In this document: piece by piece, positions 28,628-39,380 of the stretch
Layout: every line of letters starts with the position of its first letter
Numbering within the stretch: position 1 is the stretch's first letter
Notes under the pieces: generated by a model
Databases searched by the model: none
Told to the model about the DNA's origin: nothing
Seen by the model: the letters and a program-made list of their open reading frames with translations, nothing else
Assembly: GCF_030272895.1 (NCBI RefSeq)
Contig: NZ_JALRNF010000016.1
Span: 1-64,000, forward strand
Direction of reading: 5' to 3'
Origin: Pseudomonas sp. BGr12
Lineage (GTDB): Bacteria > Pseudomonadota > Gammaproteobacteria > Pseudomonadales > Pseudomonadaceae
DNA: 64,000 nt
Translations under genes and position numbers: made by a program

Positions 28628-30451
28628 TTAGTTAGCCTTGGCTTTCTTGGCAGCGCGGGTACGCTCGCCTTCGTCGAGGATCTTCTTACGCAGACGGATC
28701 GACTTAGGCGTGACTTCGCACAGCTCGTCGTCCTGGATGAATTCCAGGGCCTGTTCCAGGGTGTGACGAACCGGCGGAACCAGGGCAATGGTCTCGTCCT
28801 TGCCCGAAGCACGCATGTTGTCGAGCTTCTTGCCTTTGGTCGGGTTCACGCCCAGGTCGTTGTCACGGCTGTTCAGACCGATGATCTGACCGTTGTAGAT
28901 CTCCTGGCCGTGCTCGACGAACAGCTTGCCGCGCGCCTGCAGGGTTTCCAGGGAGTAGGTCAGGGCCTTGCCGGTCTCGACCGAAACCAGTACGCCGTTC
29001 AGACGGCCGGACATCTGGCCGGACTTCATGGTGTCGTAGCGATCGAAGATCGAGGTCAGGATGCCGGCACCGTTGGTCAGGGTCAGGAACTGGTTACGGA
29101 AACCGATCAGACCACGGGCTGGAATGTTGTATTCCAGACGTACACGGCCCTTGCCATCCGGCGCCATGTTGGTCAGGTCGCCCTTACGCAGGCCCATTTC
29201 TTCCATGACCTTGCCCTGGGATTCTTCAGGGATGTCGATGGTGACGTTCTCGAACGGCTCCTGCTTGACGCCGCCTACTTCGCGGATGATTACTTCAGGA
29301 CGGCCTACAGCCATCTCGAAGCCTTCACGACGCATGGTTTCGATCAGAACCGACAGGTGCAGCTCACCACGGCCGGAAACCTTGAACTTGTCAGCCGAGT
29401 CGCCTTCTTCAACGCGCAGTGCCACGTTGTACAGCAGCTCTTTGTCCAGACGTTCCTTGATGTTACGGCTGGTGACGAACTTGCCTTCCTTACCGCAGAA
29501 CGGCGAGTCGTTGACCTGGAAGGTCATCGAAACGGTCGGCTCGTCGACGGTCAGCGGCTTCATCGCCTCGACAACGTCAGGGGTGCACAGGGTGTCGGAG
29601 ATGAACAGCTCGTCGAAACCGCTGATGCAGACGATGTCGCCGGCCTGGGCTTCTTCGACGTCAACGCGGTGCAGACCGTGGTGACCCATCAGCTTGAGGA
29701 TACGACCGTTGCGCTTCTTGCCGTCGGTGTCGATGGCGACGACCGGGGTGTTCGGCTTGACGCGACCACGGGCGATACGGCCAACGCCGATAACACCCAG
29801 GAAGCTGTTGTAGTCCAGTGCGGAGATCTGCATCTGGAACGGACCGTCACGGTCAACAGCCGGCGCCGGTACGTTGTCGATGATCGACTGGTACAGCGCG
29901 GTCATGTCTTCGCCCATTTCGGTGTGGTCCAGACCGGCGATGCCGTTCAGGGCCGAGGCGTAGACGACTTTGAAGTCCAGCTGTTCGTCGGTGGCACCGA
30001 GGTTGTCGAACAGGTCGAAGATCTGGTCCAGAACCCAGTCAGGACGCGCGCCCGGACGGTCGACCTTGTTGATCACGACGATTGGCTTCAGACCGGCTTC
30101 GAAGGCCTTCTTGGTCACGAAGCGGGTTTGCGGCATCGGGCCGTCCTGGGCGTCGACCAGCAGCAGCACGGAGTCGACCATCGACATTACACGCTCAACC
30201 TCGCCACCGAAGTCGGCGTGGCCGGGGGTGTCGACGATGTTGATGTGGTAGCCGTTCCAGTTGATGGCGGTGTTTTTCGCCAGAATGGTAATACCGCGCT
30301 CTTTTTCCTGGTCGTTGGAGTCCATGACGCGCTCGTCGTTGAGCTCGTTACGCTCCAGGGTGCCGGACTGGCGCAGGAGTTTGTCGACGAGGGTGGTTTT
30401 ACCATGGTCAACGTGGGCGATGATGGCGATGTTACGCAGATTTTCGATCAC
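28628..30451 (-). CDS. typA: Translational GTPase TypA/BipA
   Basis: This is a ribosome-associated GTPase related to EF-G and LepA that helps 50S assembly and stress adaptation. The 607-residue protein starts at a GTG ([21 protein letters not shown]). The GTPase motifs AHVDHGKTT, the switch region REKERGITI (as [11 protein letters not shown]), DTPGHADF and NKVDRP are intact. They are followed by beta-barrel and EF-G-like domains and the BipA-specific C-terminal domain ([34 protein letters not shown]). Its ribosome site is weak. Confidence 0.96.
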   Translation of the reverse strand: MIENLRNIAIIAHVDHGKTTLVDKLLRQSGTLERNELNDERVMDSNDQEKERGITILAKNTAINWNGYHINIVDTPGHADFGGEVERVMSMVDSVLLLVDAQDGPMPQTRFVTKKAFEAGLKPIVVINKVDRPGARPDWVLDQIFDLFDNLGATDEQLDFKVVYASALNGIAGLDHTEMGEDMTALYQSIIDNVPAPAVDRDGPFQMQISALDYNSFLGVIGVGRIARGRVKPNTPVVAIDTDGKKRNGRILKLMGHHGLHRVDVEEAQAGDIVCISGFDELFISDTLCTPDVVEAMKPLTVDEPTVSMTFQVNDSPFCGKEGKFVTSRNIKERLDKELLYNVALRVEEGDSADKFKVSGRGELHLSVLIETMRREGFEMAVGRPEVIIREVGGVKQEPFENVTIDIPEESQGKVMEEMGLRKGDLTNMAPDGKGRVRLEYNIPARGLIGFRNQFLTLTNGAGILTSIFDRYDTMKSGQMSGRLNGVLVSVETGKALTYSLETLQARGKLFVEHGQEIYNGQIIGLNSRDNDLGVNPTKGKKLDNMRASGKDETIALVPPVRHTLEQALEFIQDDELCEVTPKSIRLRKKILDEGERTRAAKKAKAN

Positions 30452-30578
30452 TTGTGTTTCTCGATCAGAGGATTCGGGTTGCCGCTATTTTAAGCGGCGA
30501 ATATGAATGAACGGTGCTCAGACTGCCCGGCGGTCGGGAGGGCGATGGCGGATGCTTCCGCCATACAGCCCCGGCGTC

Positions 30579-32033
30579 TTATGCCGGACGATAAACACGC
30601 ACATTGGCATGTCCCTCGCTCAGCAGGTGGTGGGCATGCAGCCGACTCATCACGCCCTTGTCGCAATACAGCAGGTACTGGCGCGCTGGGTCCAGTTCCT
30701 TGAAGCGGCTGTTGATCGCATAGAACGGCATGAGTTTCACTTCGATGCCTTCCAGTTCCAGCGGTTCATCTTCCTGGGCATCCGGGTGACGGATGTCGAT
30801 CACCACCTGGCCGGCCAGCGCCTGGGCGACTTCCTCGACCTGGATGTCCTGGCTCAGTTCGTCGATCACATGATCGATGGCGATCAGGCGGGCGCGCTCC
30901 AGGGCGCGCTCCAGCACCGCCATGTCGAACTGCTTCTCTTCATGTTCGATGCGGTGGCGCTTGGCGTGGGTGGTCGGGTTCACCGAGATCACGCCACAGT
31001 ATTCAGGCATGTGCTTGGCGAAGTCGGCGGTGCCGATCGCCTCGGCCTGGTCGATGATGTCCTGCTTGTGGGTGGCCAGCAGCGGGCGAAGCACCAGCTT
31101 GTCGGTGGCCTGGTCGATGATCGACAGGTTCGGCAGGGTCTGGCTCGAGACCTGGGAAATCGCCTCGCCGGTGACCAGCGCGTCGATCTCCAGACGATCG
31201 GCCATCTGCGCCGCCGCGCGCAGCATCATGCGCTTGAGGGTCACGCCCATATAGCTGTTGTCGACCTTGCCGAGGATCTCGCCGACCACTTCCTCGAACG
31301 GCACGCTGATGAACAGCACGCGCTGGCTGCTGCCGTATTTCTTCCACAGGTAGTGGGCGACTTCCATCACCCCCAGTTCGTGGGCACGGCCGCCGAGGTT
31401 GAAGAAGCAGAAGTGGGTCATCAGGCCGCGACGCATCATCTGGTAGGCCGCCACGGTGGAGTCGAAACCACCGGACATCAGCACCAGGGTCTGCTCCAGG
31501 GCGCCCAGCGGGTAGCCGCCGATGCCCTTGTGCTGGCTGTGGATCACGTACAGGCGCTGGTCGCGCACCTCGATGCGCACCTCGACCTCGGGGTTGCGCA
31601 GGTCGATACCGGCGGCACCGCACTGCTGGCGCAGCTGGCTGCCGACATAACGGTCGACGTCCATCGAGGTGAAGTCGTGGTGACCGCCACGCTTGCAGCG
31701 TACGGAGAAGCGCTTGCCGGCCAGCAGGTGGCCGAAGTGAGTCTTGCACTTGGCAACGATGTCGTCGAAATCGCCCAGCGGGTACTCTTCGACCTGCAGG
31801 AAGTGGGCAATGCCCGGGGTGCAGGTCAGGCGCTCGGTCATCTCACGCAGGACTTTCTCGTCCTCGATGCGGGTGACCACCTCGAGGTTGTCCCAGACAC
31901 CATCGACCGCCAGCTCAGGATCGAGATCCTTGAGCACGGTGCGAATATTGCGGCCCAGCTGACGGATGAAACGCTTGCGAACCGGGCGGCTCTTGATGGT
32001 GATTTCCGGGAAGACTTTTACGATTAGTTTCAT
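30579..32033 (-). CDS. thiI: tRNA 4-thiouridine synthase ThiI
   Basis: ThiI adenylates U8 of tRNA and transfers sulfur to make 4-thiouridine; in many bacteria it also feeds thiamine thiazole synthesis. The 484-residue protein has an N-terminal ferredoxin-like/THUMP part, the PP-loop SGGFDS, and a C-terminal rhodanese domain with the persulfide cysteine Cys457 in [10 protein letters not shown]. The second conserved cysteine is in [16 protein letters not shown]. The long form with the rhodanese domain matches the gammaproteobacterial type. The gene is divergent from glnA, with about 330 bases between them. Confidence 0.96.
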   Translation of the reverse strand: MKLIVKVFPEITIKSRPVRKRFIRQLGRNIRTVLKDLDPELAVDGVWDNLEVVTRIEDEKVLREMTERLTCTPGIAHFLQVEEYPLGDFDDIVAKCKTHFGHLLAGKRFSVRCKRGGHHDFTSMDVDRYVGSQLRQQCGAAGIDLRNPEVEVRIEVRDQRLYVIHSQHKGIGGYPLGALEQTLVLMSGGFDSTVAAYQMMRRGLMTHFCFFNLGGRAHELGVMEVAHYLWKKYGSSQRVLFISVPFEEVVGEILGKVDNSYMGVTLKRMMLRAAAQMADRLEIDALVTGEAISQVSSQTLPNLSIIDQATDKLVLRPLLATHKQDIIDQAEAIGTADFAKHMPEYCGVISVNPTTHAKRHRIEHEEKQFDMAVLERALERARLIAIDHVIDELSQDIQVEEVAQALAGQVVIDIRHPDAQEDEPLELEGIEVKLMPFYAINSRFKELDPARQYLLYCDKGVMSRLHAHHLLSEGHANVRVYRPA

Positions 32034-32130
32034 GAAAAACTGTGCGTGCGCTGCCGACTAAAAAAGTGGGGCGCGGATTATAGCGGAAATTGTTCAAGGT
32101 TTAACCAATTATCGTACAGAAGGTTTTGCA

Positions 32131-32147
32131 TGCACTGATATGGTGCG
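32131..32147 (+). promoter_or_regulatory. NtrC-type binding site upstream of glnA
   Basis: TGCACTGATATGGTGCG matches the NtrC dyad TGCAC-N6/7-GTGCA apart from its last base. It lies about 120 bases before the sigma-54 promoter of glnA, the usual enhancer distance. A weaker half-site (GGGTGCA) occurs at about 32172-32178. Confidence 0.72.
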
Positions 32148-32251
32148 CTAGAGCAAAATAACGCCTCATCAGGGTGCAAAAATTGTCCGACACTCGGGCC
32201 AAAACCCCCTGAAACGCGTAGGAATGGGGCAGAAATGCCAAACCGGGGCAC

Positions 32252-32267
32252 TGGCATGCAATTTGCT
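32252..32267 (+). promoter_or_regulatory. Sigma-54 promoter of glnA
   Basis: TGGCATGCAATTTGCT has the -24 GG and -12 GC separated by 10 bases and is a close match to TGGCAC-N5-TTGCT. Transcription would begin near 32278, about 87 bases before the glnA start, under NtrC control in nitrogen limitation. Confidence 0.88.
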
Positions 32268-32364
32268 CCCTTGTGAGGCAGGTTGCCTTGGCCGACTATT
32301 CGCGCCCGGCATCACCCAAATTAAAGGGCTGCACAGGCAAGCTCTACCCCACCCGGAGGACACT

Positions 32365-33771
32365 ATGTCGAAGTCGGTTCAACTCATCAAAGATCATGAC
32401 GTCAAGTGGATTGACCTGCGTTTCACTGACACCCGTGGCACCCAGCACCACGTGACCATGCCAGCTCGCGATGCGCTGGAAGACGACTTCTTCGAAGTCG
32501 GCAAGATGTTCGACGGTTCCTCCATCGCTGGCTGGAAAGGCATCGAAGCTTCCGACATGATCCTGATGCCGGTTGACGATACCGCCGTTCTGGACCCGTT
32601 CACCGAAGAGCCGACCCTGATCCTGGTCTGCGACATCATCGAGCCTTCGAGCATGCAAGGCTACGACCGCGACCCACGTGCGATCGCCAAGCGTGCCGAA
32701 GAGCACCTGAAAGCCACCATGATCGGTGACACCGTGTTCGCCGGTCCCGAGCCTGAGTTCTTCATCTTCGACGAAGTGAAGTTCAAGTCCGACATCTCCG
32801 GCTCCATGTTCAAGATCTTCTCCGAGCAAGGCTCGTGGATGTCTGACCAGGACGTCGAAGGCGGCAACAAGGGCCACCGTCCAGGCGTCAAAGGCGGCTA
32901 CTTCCCGGTTCCGCCGTTCGACCACGACCACGAAATCCGTACTGCCATGTGCAACGCACTGGAAGAAATGGGTCAGACCGTCGAAGTTCACCACCACGAA
33001 GTGGCGACTGCCGGCCAGAACGAAATCGGCGTCAAGTTCAACACCCTGGTGAAGAAAGCCGACGAAGTCCAGACCCTGAAGTATGTCGTGCACAACGTTG
33101 CCGACGCCTACGGCCGCACCGCTACCTTCATGCCTAAGCCACTGTACGGCGACAACGGCTCGGGCATGCACGTTCACATGTCGATCTGGAAAGACGGCAA
33201 GAACACCTTCGCGGGCGAAGGCTATGCCGGCCTGTCCGACACCGCCCTGTACTTCATCGGCGGTATCATCAAGCACGGTAAGGCCCTGAACGGCTTCACC
33301 AACCCGTCGACCAACTCCTACAAGCGTCTGGTCCCAGGCTTCGAAGCCCCGGTCATGCTGGCCTACTCGGCTCGCAACCGTTCCGCTTCGATCCGTATTC
33401 CTTACGTTTCGAGCCCGAAAGCCCGTCGTATCGAAGCGCGCTTCCCGGACCCGGCTGCCAACCCGTACCTGGCCTTCGCTGCACTGCTGATGGCTGGTCT
33501 GGACGGTATCCAGAACAAGATCCACCCAGGCGATGCCGCCGACAAGAACCTGTACGACCTGCCGCCTGAAGAGGCCAAGGAAATCCCACAGGTTTGCGGC
33601 AGCCTGAAAGAAGCCCTGGAAGAGCTGGACAAGGGCCGTGCGTTCCTGACCAAGGGCGGCGTATTCTCCGACGACTTCATCGATGCCTACATCGCCCTGA
33701 AGAGCGAAGAAGAAATCAAGGTCCGCACCTTCGTACACCCACTGGAATACGAGCTGTACTACAGCTGCTAA
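32365..33771 (+). CDS. glnA: Glutamine synthetase, type I
   Basis: GlnA makes glutamine from glutamate, ammonia and ATP as a cytosolic dodecamer. The start at 32365 ([15 protein letters not shown]) has a perfect GGAGGA site 4 bases upstream and gives 468 residues, the norm for GSI-beta; the longer open frame covers the promoter. Catalytic motifs are [15 protein letters not shown], the metal and ATP region [11 protein letters not shown], and HVHMSIW. The adenylylation tyrosine is Tyr397 in [11 protein letters not shown], so activity should be tuned by GlnE. The sigma-54 promoter and NtrC site upstream give transcriptional nitrogen control by the downstream glnLG. Confidence 0.98.
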   Translation: MSKSVQLIKDHDVKWIDLRFTDTRGTQHHVTMPARDALEDDFFEVGKMFDGSSIAGWKGIEASDMILMPVDDTAVLDPFTEEPTLILVCDIIEPSSMQGYDRDPRAIAKRAEEHLKATMIGDTVFAGPEPEFFIFDEVKFKSDISGSMFKIFSEQGSWMSDQDVEGGNKGHRPGVKGGYFPVPPFDHDHEIRTAMCNALEEMGQTVEVHHHEVATAGQNEIGVKFNTLVKKADEVQTLKYVVHNVADAYGRTATFMPKPLYGDNGSGMHVHMSIWKDGKNTFAGEGYAGLSDTALYFIGGIIKHGKALNGFTNPSTNSYKRLVPGFEAPVMLAYSARNRSASIRIPYVSSPKARRIEARFPDPAANPYLAFAALLMAGLDGIQNKIHPGDAADKNLYDLPPEEAKEIPQVCGSLKEALEELDKGRAFLTKGGVFSDDFIDAYIALKSEEEIKVRTFVHPLEYELYYSC

Positions 33772-33808
33772 GCCAGTGACGCTCGCGCAAGCGGCGTAAC
33801 GCAACAAG

Positions 33809-33836
33809 AAAGGCCTCCTTCGGGAGGCCTTTTTGT
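33809..33836 (+). terminator. Rho-independent terminator after glnA
   Basis: The stem AAGGCCTCC / GGAGGCCTT with a TTCG loop is followed by a T run. It lies about 40 bases past the glnA stop and separates glnA from the glnLG transcript. Confidence 0.93.
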
Positions 33837-34032
33837 TTTCTGCTCTCGGCACCGCAGCCTTCAGCCTGCATGCATCGACTTTTCCCCTATGCTCTATATT
33901 GGTGCACTCAACCACCTGCTTGCAGACTGACCGGCCCATTTTGGTTCAGAAAATTGGCCGCTCCAGCGTTTTTTAGGTGTTTTTCGCGCAATTACAGGTC
34001 TTTATCCGGGAATTCCGCTTCTTTTCGGAGCC

Positions 34033-34049
34033 TTGGTTTGTTTTTTGCA
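34033..34049 (+). promoter_or_regulatory. Candidate sigma-54 promoter of glnL-glnG
   Basis: TTGGTTTGTTTTTTGCA has GG and GC with 10 bases between, and a T-rich spacer ending in TTGCA. It lies 85 bases before glnL and after the glnA terminator. A half-site TTGGTGCAC near 33899-33907 could be an NtrC contact, which would make glnLG autoregulated. Confidence 0.6.
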
Positions 34050-34134
34050 TTTTCTTGTTACCAGCAGACAACCAGCGCCCGCGACCCTGGCACCCCCGGA
34101 GTCGTCATGAGCCAAAAGAGGTCACAGACACCCC

Positions 34135-35216
34135 ATGACCATCAGCGATGCCCTGCACCGACTGCTACTGGACAACCTGACCACTGCCACCATCCTGCTC
34201 AACGCCGACCTGCGCCTCGAGTACATGAACCCGGCAGCGGAAATGCTCCTGGCCATCAGCGGCCAGCGCAGCCATGGGCAATTCATCAGCGAGTTGTTCA
34301 CCGAATCCCCCGAAGCACTCAACTCCCTACGCCTGGCGGTGGAGCATGCGCACCCGTTCACCAAGCGTGAAGCCCAGCTGACCTCGCTGACCGGCCAGAC
34401 CCAGACCGTCGACTACGCGGTGACGCCGATCCTGAGCAAGGGCCAGACCCTGCTGCTGCTCGAAGTCCACCCCCGCGACCGGCTGTTGCGCATCACCAAG
34501 GAAGAGGCGCAGCTGTCCAAGCAGGAAACCACCAAGATGCTGGTGCGCGGCCTGGCCCACGAGATCAAGAATCCGCTGGGCGGCATTCGTGGTGCGGCCC
34601 AGTTGCTGTCCCGGGAGCTGCCCGAGGATGGCCTGAAGGACTACACCAATGTGATCATCGAAGAGGCCGACCGCCTGCGTAACCTGGTCGACCGCATGCT
34701 TGGCTCGAACAAGCTGCCGTCCCTGGCGATGACCAACATCCATGAAGTGCTCGAACGGGTCTGCAGCCTGGTCGAGGCCGAAAGCCAGGGTGGCATCACC
34801 CTGGTGCGCGATTACGACCCGAGCCTGCCGGACGTGCTGATCGACCGCGAGCAGATGATCCAGGCCGTACTCAACATCGTGCGCAACGCCATGCAGGCCA
34901 TCAGCGGCCAGAACGAGCTGCGCCTGGGGCGTATCACCCTGCGCAGCCGGGCCATGCGCCAGTTCACCATAGGCCACACCCGCCACCGCCTGGTGGCCAA
35001 GGTCGAGATCATCGACAACGGTCCGGGCATACCGGCCGAGCTGCAGGAAACCATCTTCTACCCCATGGTCAGCGGCCGCCCGGACGGCACCGGGCTGGGC
35101 CTGGCCATTACCCAGAACATCATCAGCCAGCACCAGGGCCTGATCGAATGTGACAGCCATCCGGGCCACACCACCTTCTCGATCTTCCTGCCCCTGGAAC
35201 AAGGAGCCACCGCCTC

Positions 35217-35220
<4 letters not shown>
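34135..35220 (+). CDS. glnL: Nitrogen regulation sensor kinase NtrB (GlnL)
   Basis: NtrB is a cytosolic histidine kinase/phosphatase that, governed by PII, sets NtrC phosphorylation according to nitrogen supply. The 361-residue protein has an N-terminal PAS domain (about 10-115), the phospho-acceptor His142 in GLAHEIKNPLGGIRGAAQLL, an N-box in AVLNIVRNAMQAI, and G-boxes IIDNGPGIP and GRPDGTGLGLAI. It has no membrane segments, as expected. Its stop overlaps the glnG start in ATGA. A GAGG site lies about 13 bases before the ATG, rather far. Confidence 0.96.
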
Positions 35221-36653
<1,433 letters not shown>

Positions 36654-36703
36654 GCCTGCGCGTTGTAGCCGCTGCACCAGCTGTTGCGACTGCCTTGCAG
36701 TCG

Positions 36704-36776
36704 ATCGCAGGCTTCGCCAGCTCCCACCAATGCCGGTACAGCTCAGAGCATTGTGGGAGCTGGCGTAGCCTGCGAT
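36704..36776. repeat. REP inverted pair (GCAGGCTTCGCCAGC family) after glnG
   Basis: The left arm ATCGCAGGCTTCGCCAGCTC and right arm GAGCTGGCGTAGCCTGCGAT have one mismatch and are about 35 bases apart. It lies in the 313-base gap between glnG and the convergent membrane-protein gene; I see no other feature in that gap. Confidence 0.85.
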
Positions 36777-36966
36777 AGCGCCCTGAAGTGCACCGCCATG
36801 AGCCACGGCGCACCGCTACAACGCAAAAAACGTTGGTAAAAACCTATCCAACTGCTCTAAACCCACCATTTTCCGCACTGCAACAAAACTGGCACACACT
36901 CTGCATTAGTATCAGTACTTCCAGTTTTGGGGGCCTTGGTACAGGCAGGCCGGGGATTCCCCTCTT

Positions 36967-37404
36967 TTATTCGCGCAGTCGCACCTGCACCCGCCAGCGC
37001 CCCTCGTCCTCTGTACCGGCCCAGTCGCCGTGCAGGGGACGGGTCGCGACCAGGGTCACCAGCAACCCGCCGTCACTCTTCTGCACCCGCCAGGCCACCG
37101 GCTTGCCCTGCAGCTGCAGTTGCCCCCGCGCAGCCTTGCCCTCGGCCTCGAATACCAGCGCCAGGGTGCCCTCCACTTCCTCGCCATGCAGCTTGGGTTC
37201 TTCGTTGAACCACAGGTCCAGGCCACCCTCGACCACCTGCACCTGCTCCAGCACCCGTGGCTCGGGCGCGGTCAGGCGACCGATCATCAGCCCCACCAGC
37301 ATGCCGAAGATCGCCATCGAGAACAGAACCCGTGGCCAGAGCTGCGAACGCGGGTCCGGTTCAGGAGTAGAATGCTCGCCATCTTTATGTTCGGAGCCGT
37401 GCAT
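36967..37404 (-). CDS. Hypothetical single-pass membrane protein
   Basis: A 145-residue protein with an acidic, His-containing N-terminal tail, one hydrophobic segment (VLFSMAIFGMLVGLMIG, about residues 26-42) and a beta-rich periplasmic domain of about 100 residues. I do not recognise a named family. Its ATG shares the palindrome CATG with the start of trmL on the other strand, so each leader lies within the other gene; a GAGG stands about 11 bases before this ATG. No later Met precedes the membrane segment, so the start is reasonable. A role in the envelope is inferred only from topology. Confidence 0.75.
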   Translation of the reverse strand: MHGSEHKDGEHSTPEPDPRSQLWPRVLFSMAIFGMLVGLMIGRLTAPEPRVLEQVQVVEGGLDLWFNEEPKLHGEEVEGTLALVFEAEGKAARGQLQLQGKPVAWRVQKSDGGLLVTLVATRPLHGDWAGTEDEGRWRVQVRLRE

Positions 37405-37858
37405 GTTTCACGTCATCCTCTTTCAACCAGAGATTCCGCCGAATACCGGCAACATTATCAGGCTGTGCGCCAACAGCGGCTGCGACCTGCACCTGATCGA
37501 GCCCATCGGCTTCGAGCTGGACGACAAGCGCCTGCGCCGCGCCGGGCTGGACTACCATGAGTATGCCACCCTCAAGCGCCATGCCGACCTTTCCAGCTGC
37601 CTGGAGAGCCTCGGCCAGCCGCGCCTGTTCGCCTTCACCACCAAGGCCTCGCACCCTTACCATGAAACAGCGTACCAGCCGGGTGATGCGTTCCTGTTCG
37701 GCCCGGAAAGCCGTGGCTTGCCGGCCGAGGTGCTCGACAGCCTGCCCCCCGAGCAACGCCTGCGCCTGCCCATGCGTCCAGGCTGCCGGAGCCTGAACCT
37801 GTCCAACACCGTGGCAGTGACTGTCTATGAAGCCTGGCGCCAGCAAGGCTTTGCCTGA
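37403..37858 (+). CDS. trmL: tRNA (cytidine/uridine-2'-O-)-methyltransferase TrmL
   Basis: TrmL methylates the 2'-O of the wobble nucleotide (position 34) in tRNA-Leu isoacceptors. The 151-residue SPOUT protein, standard length, carries the knot motifs: PEIPPNTGNIIRLCANSG at the N-terminus, FLFGPESRGLP, and the C-terminal RLPMRPGCRSLNLSNTVAVTVYEAWRQ. The GGAG site lies 6 bases before the ATG. Its ATG overlaps the divergent ATG of the membrane-protein gene. A REP palindrome follows the stop. Confidence 0.95.
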   Translation: MFHVILFQPEIPPNTGNIIRLCANSGCDLHLIEPIGFELDDKRLRRAGLDYHEYATLKRHADLSSCLESLGQPRLFAFTTKASHPYHETAYQPGDAFLFGPESRGLPAEVLDSLPPEQRLRLPMRPGCRSLNLSNTVAVTVYEAWRQQGFA

Positions 37859-37863
37859 TCCGG

Positions 37864-37912
37864 TTCGCGGGGCAAGCCCGCTCCTACGTAGGAGCGGGCT
37901 TGCCCCGCGATA
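37864..37912. repeat. REP pair forming a loopless perfect palindrome
   Basis: The two REP halves abut without a spacer, so 37865-37910 is a perfect 46-base palindrome (halves TCGCGGGGCAAGCCCGCTCC-TAC and its exact complement). It occupies the gap between convergent trmL and secB, next to the secB terminator. Confidence 0.92.
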
Positions 37913-37921
37913 GCGCACATG

Positions 37922-37948
37922 AAAAAAGCGCCCCGAGGGGCGCCTTTT
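37922..37948 (-). terminator. Rho-independent terminator after secB
   Basis: The stem GGCGCCCC / GGGGCGC with a short CTC loop (minus strand) is followed by a T run (the A run at 37922-37927 on the plus strand). A TTTT on the other side may let it serve trmL as well. Confidence 0.85.
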
Positions 37949-37964
37949 CATTGCATCGCAAGCC

Positions 37965-38456
37965 TTACTGCAGCGAAGGGGCTTCGCCGGCTTCCTGCAT
38001 GCGCTGCATTTCCTGGGCGTACAGGGCGTCGAAATTGACCGGCGACAGCATCAGTGCCGGGAACGAGCCACGGGTCACCAGGCTGTCCAGTGCTTCGCGA
38101 GCGTACGGGAACAGGATGTTCGGGCAGAAGGCACCCAAAGTGTGGCTCATCGACGGCGCGTCGAGGTTCTTGATCAGGAAGATACCGGCCTGCTGGACTT
38201 CAGCGATGAAGGCCACTTCTTCGCCGTTCTTCACGGTGACCGACAGGGTCAGCACCACCTCGTGGAAGTCGCCTTCCAGGGCTTTCTGCTTGGTGTTCAG
38301 GTCCAGGGCGACGCTCGGCTCCCACTGCTGGCGGAAGATCGCCGGGCTTTTCGGCGCTTCGAACGACAGGTCGCGCACGTAGATGCGCTGCATGGAGAAC
38401 TGAGGCGCGTTGTCTTCGGCTGCGGCTGCGGCGTCGTTGTTCTGTTGATCAGTCAT
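37965..38456 (-). CDS. secB: Protein-export chaperone SecB
   Basis: SecB is a cytosolic tetrameric chaperone that keeps precursor proteins unfolded and hands them to SecA. The 163-residue protein has the family signatures [19 protein letters not shown] and the [18 protein letters not shown] stretch, and an Ala/Asn-rich N-terminal tail typical of Pseudomonas SecB. It is the last gene of a yibN-grxC-secB transcript, the same order as in E. coli. A terminator follows. Confidence 0.97.
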   Translation of the reverse strand: MTDQQNNDAAAAAEDNAPQFSMQRIYVRDLSFEAPKSPAIFRQQWEPSVALDLNTKQKALEGDFHEVVLTLSVTVKNGEEVAFIAEVQQAGIFLIKNLDAPSMSHTLGAFCPNILFPYAREALDSLVTRGSFPALMLSPVNFDALYAQEMQRMQEAGEAPSLQ

Positions 38457-38495
38457 GACAGATCCTTCTTTACAGGGTCTTTTAAGGGTTCTGGT

Positions 38496-38750
38496 TCACG
38501 CCGCGAGCAGGGCGTCGAGCTTGCCGGCGCGCTCAAGGGCATACAGGTCGTCGCAACCGCCGACGTGGGTGCTGCCGATCCAGATCTGCGGCACCGAGGT
38601 GCGCCCGGCCTTCTGGGCCATTTCGGCGCGAACCTGTGGTTTGCCGTCGACCTTGATTTCTTCGTAGGCCACGCCCTTGTTCTCGAGCAGGTACTTGGCG
38701 CGCGAGCAGTACGGGCAGTAATCGCTGGAGTAGACAGTGACCTTGCTCAT
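38496..38750 (-). CDS. grxC: Glutaredoxin 3
   Basis: GrxC is a small dithiol glutaredoxin that reduces disulfides with glutathione. The 84-residue protein has the active site CPYC (residues 11-14 in SSDYCPYCSRAK), the cis-proline segment TSVPQIWIG and the glutathione-binding HVGGCDDLYAL. Only one base separates its start from the yibN stop, and secB follows after 39 bases, so all three are one operon. Confidence 0.96.
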   Translation of the reverse strand: MSKVTVYSSDYCPYCSRAKYLLENKGVAYEEIKVDGKPQVRAEMAQKAGRTSVPQIWIGSTHVGGCDDLYALERAGKLDALLAA

Positions 38751-38751
38751 G

Positions 38752-39165
38752 TCACTTCACCAGCGGCAGGTTGTCGGCTTTCCAGCTGGAAACACCGCCG
38801 GACAGCTTGGCGGCGGTGAAGCCGGCCTTGAGCAGCTCGCGGCAGGTGGTGCCGGCGTGCTGGCCCATGTTGTCGACCACGATCAGGGTCTTGGCCTTGT
38901 GCTTTTCCAGCTCGCCGATGCGCGCGGCGAACTTGTCCTGGGGAATGTTCACGGCGCCAACGATATGGCCGGCGGCATATTCCTTGGTGGTACGGATGTC
39001 GACGACCAGGCCTTTGTCGCCATTGACCAGCGCGGTCAGTTCGCCGGTGCTCAGGCTGCGGCCGCCCTTGCGGGCTTCGGTGACGATCAGCAGCACCAGC
39101 AGAACGATGAAGATACCAACCAGCAGATAGTGATTTGTTGCGAATTCGATCAGGTGAGCAACCAT
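38752..39165 (-). CDS. yibN: Membrane-anchored rhodanese-like protein YibN
   Basis: A 137-residue protein with an N-terminal membrane helix (YLLVGIFIVLLVLLIV, about 13-28) and one rhodanese-like domain. The position where active rhodaneses have the persulfide cysteine holds Asp (IVVDNMGQHAG), so sulfurtransferase activity is unlikely; the only Cys is about ten residues on, in GTTCREL. The yibN-grxC-secB order matches E. coli and supports the name. In E. coli YibN is an inner-membrane protein linked with the Sec/YidC insertion machinery; that function here is inference. Confidence 0.88.
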   Translation of the reverse strand: MVAHLIEFATNHYLLVGIFIVLLVLLIVTEARKGGRSLSTGELTALVNGDKGLVVDIRTTKEYAAGHIVGAVNIPQDKFAARIGELEKHKAKTLIVVDNMGQHAGTTCRELLKAGFTAAKLSGGVSSWKADNLPLVK

Positions 39166-39380
39166 TGGAGGGTGTTCCGGGCCATTAAAAATGTCGGCCA
39201 GTATACACAGCCCCCAAGGTCGGCCAAAGCCCGCCCGACCGGCTTGTTGACAGTAATTCCCATGTAACGGCTACAGTCCGTCGGCCAGCGCCGGTGCCGG
39301 GGTAAGGTTAATTCGTCATTCGTGGCCAATTTGCCCTAAAATGCGTGTCTTTATCATCTGAACAACCGTGAGTTCTATTG

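Noticed and set aside
30478..30500. Short dyad GCCGC-N8-GCGGC between typA and thiI as a terminator
   Set aside because: The stem is only five pairs and no T run follows on the minus strand, so it is not convincing as a terminator.
39247..39277. TTGACA with TACAGT before gpmI as the main promoter
   Set aside because: The spacing of 19 bases is too wide for a confident sigma-70 call, and a better -10 lies at 39337 without a matching -35.
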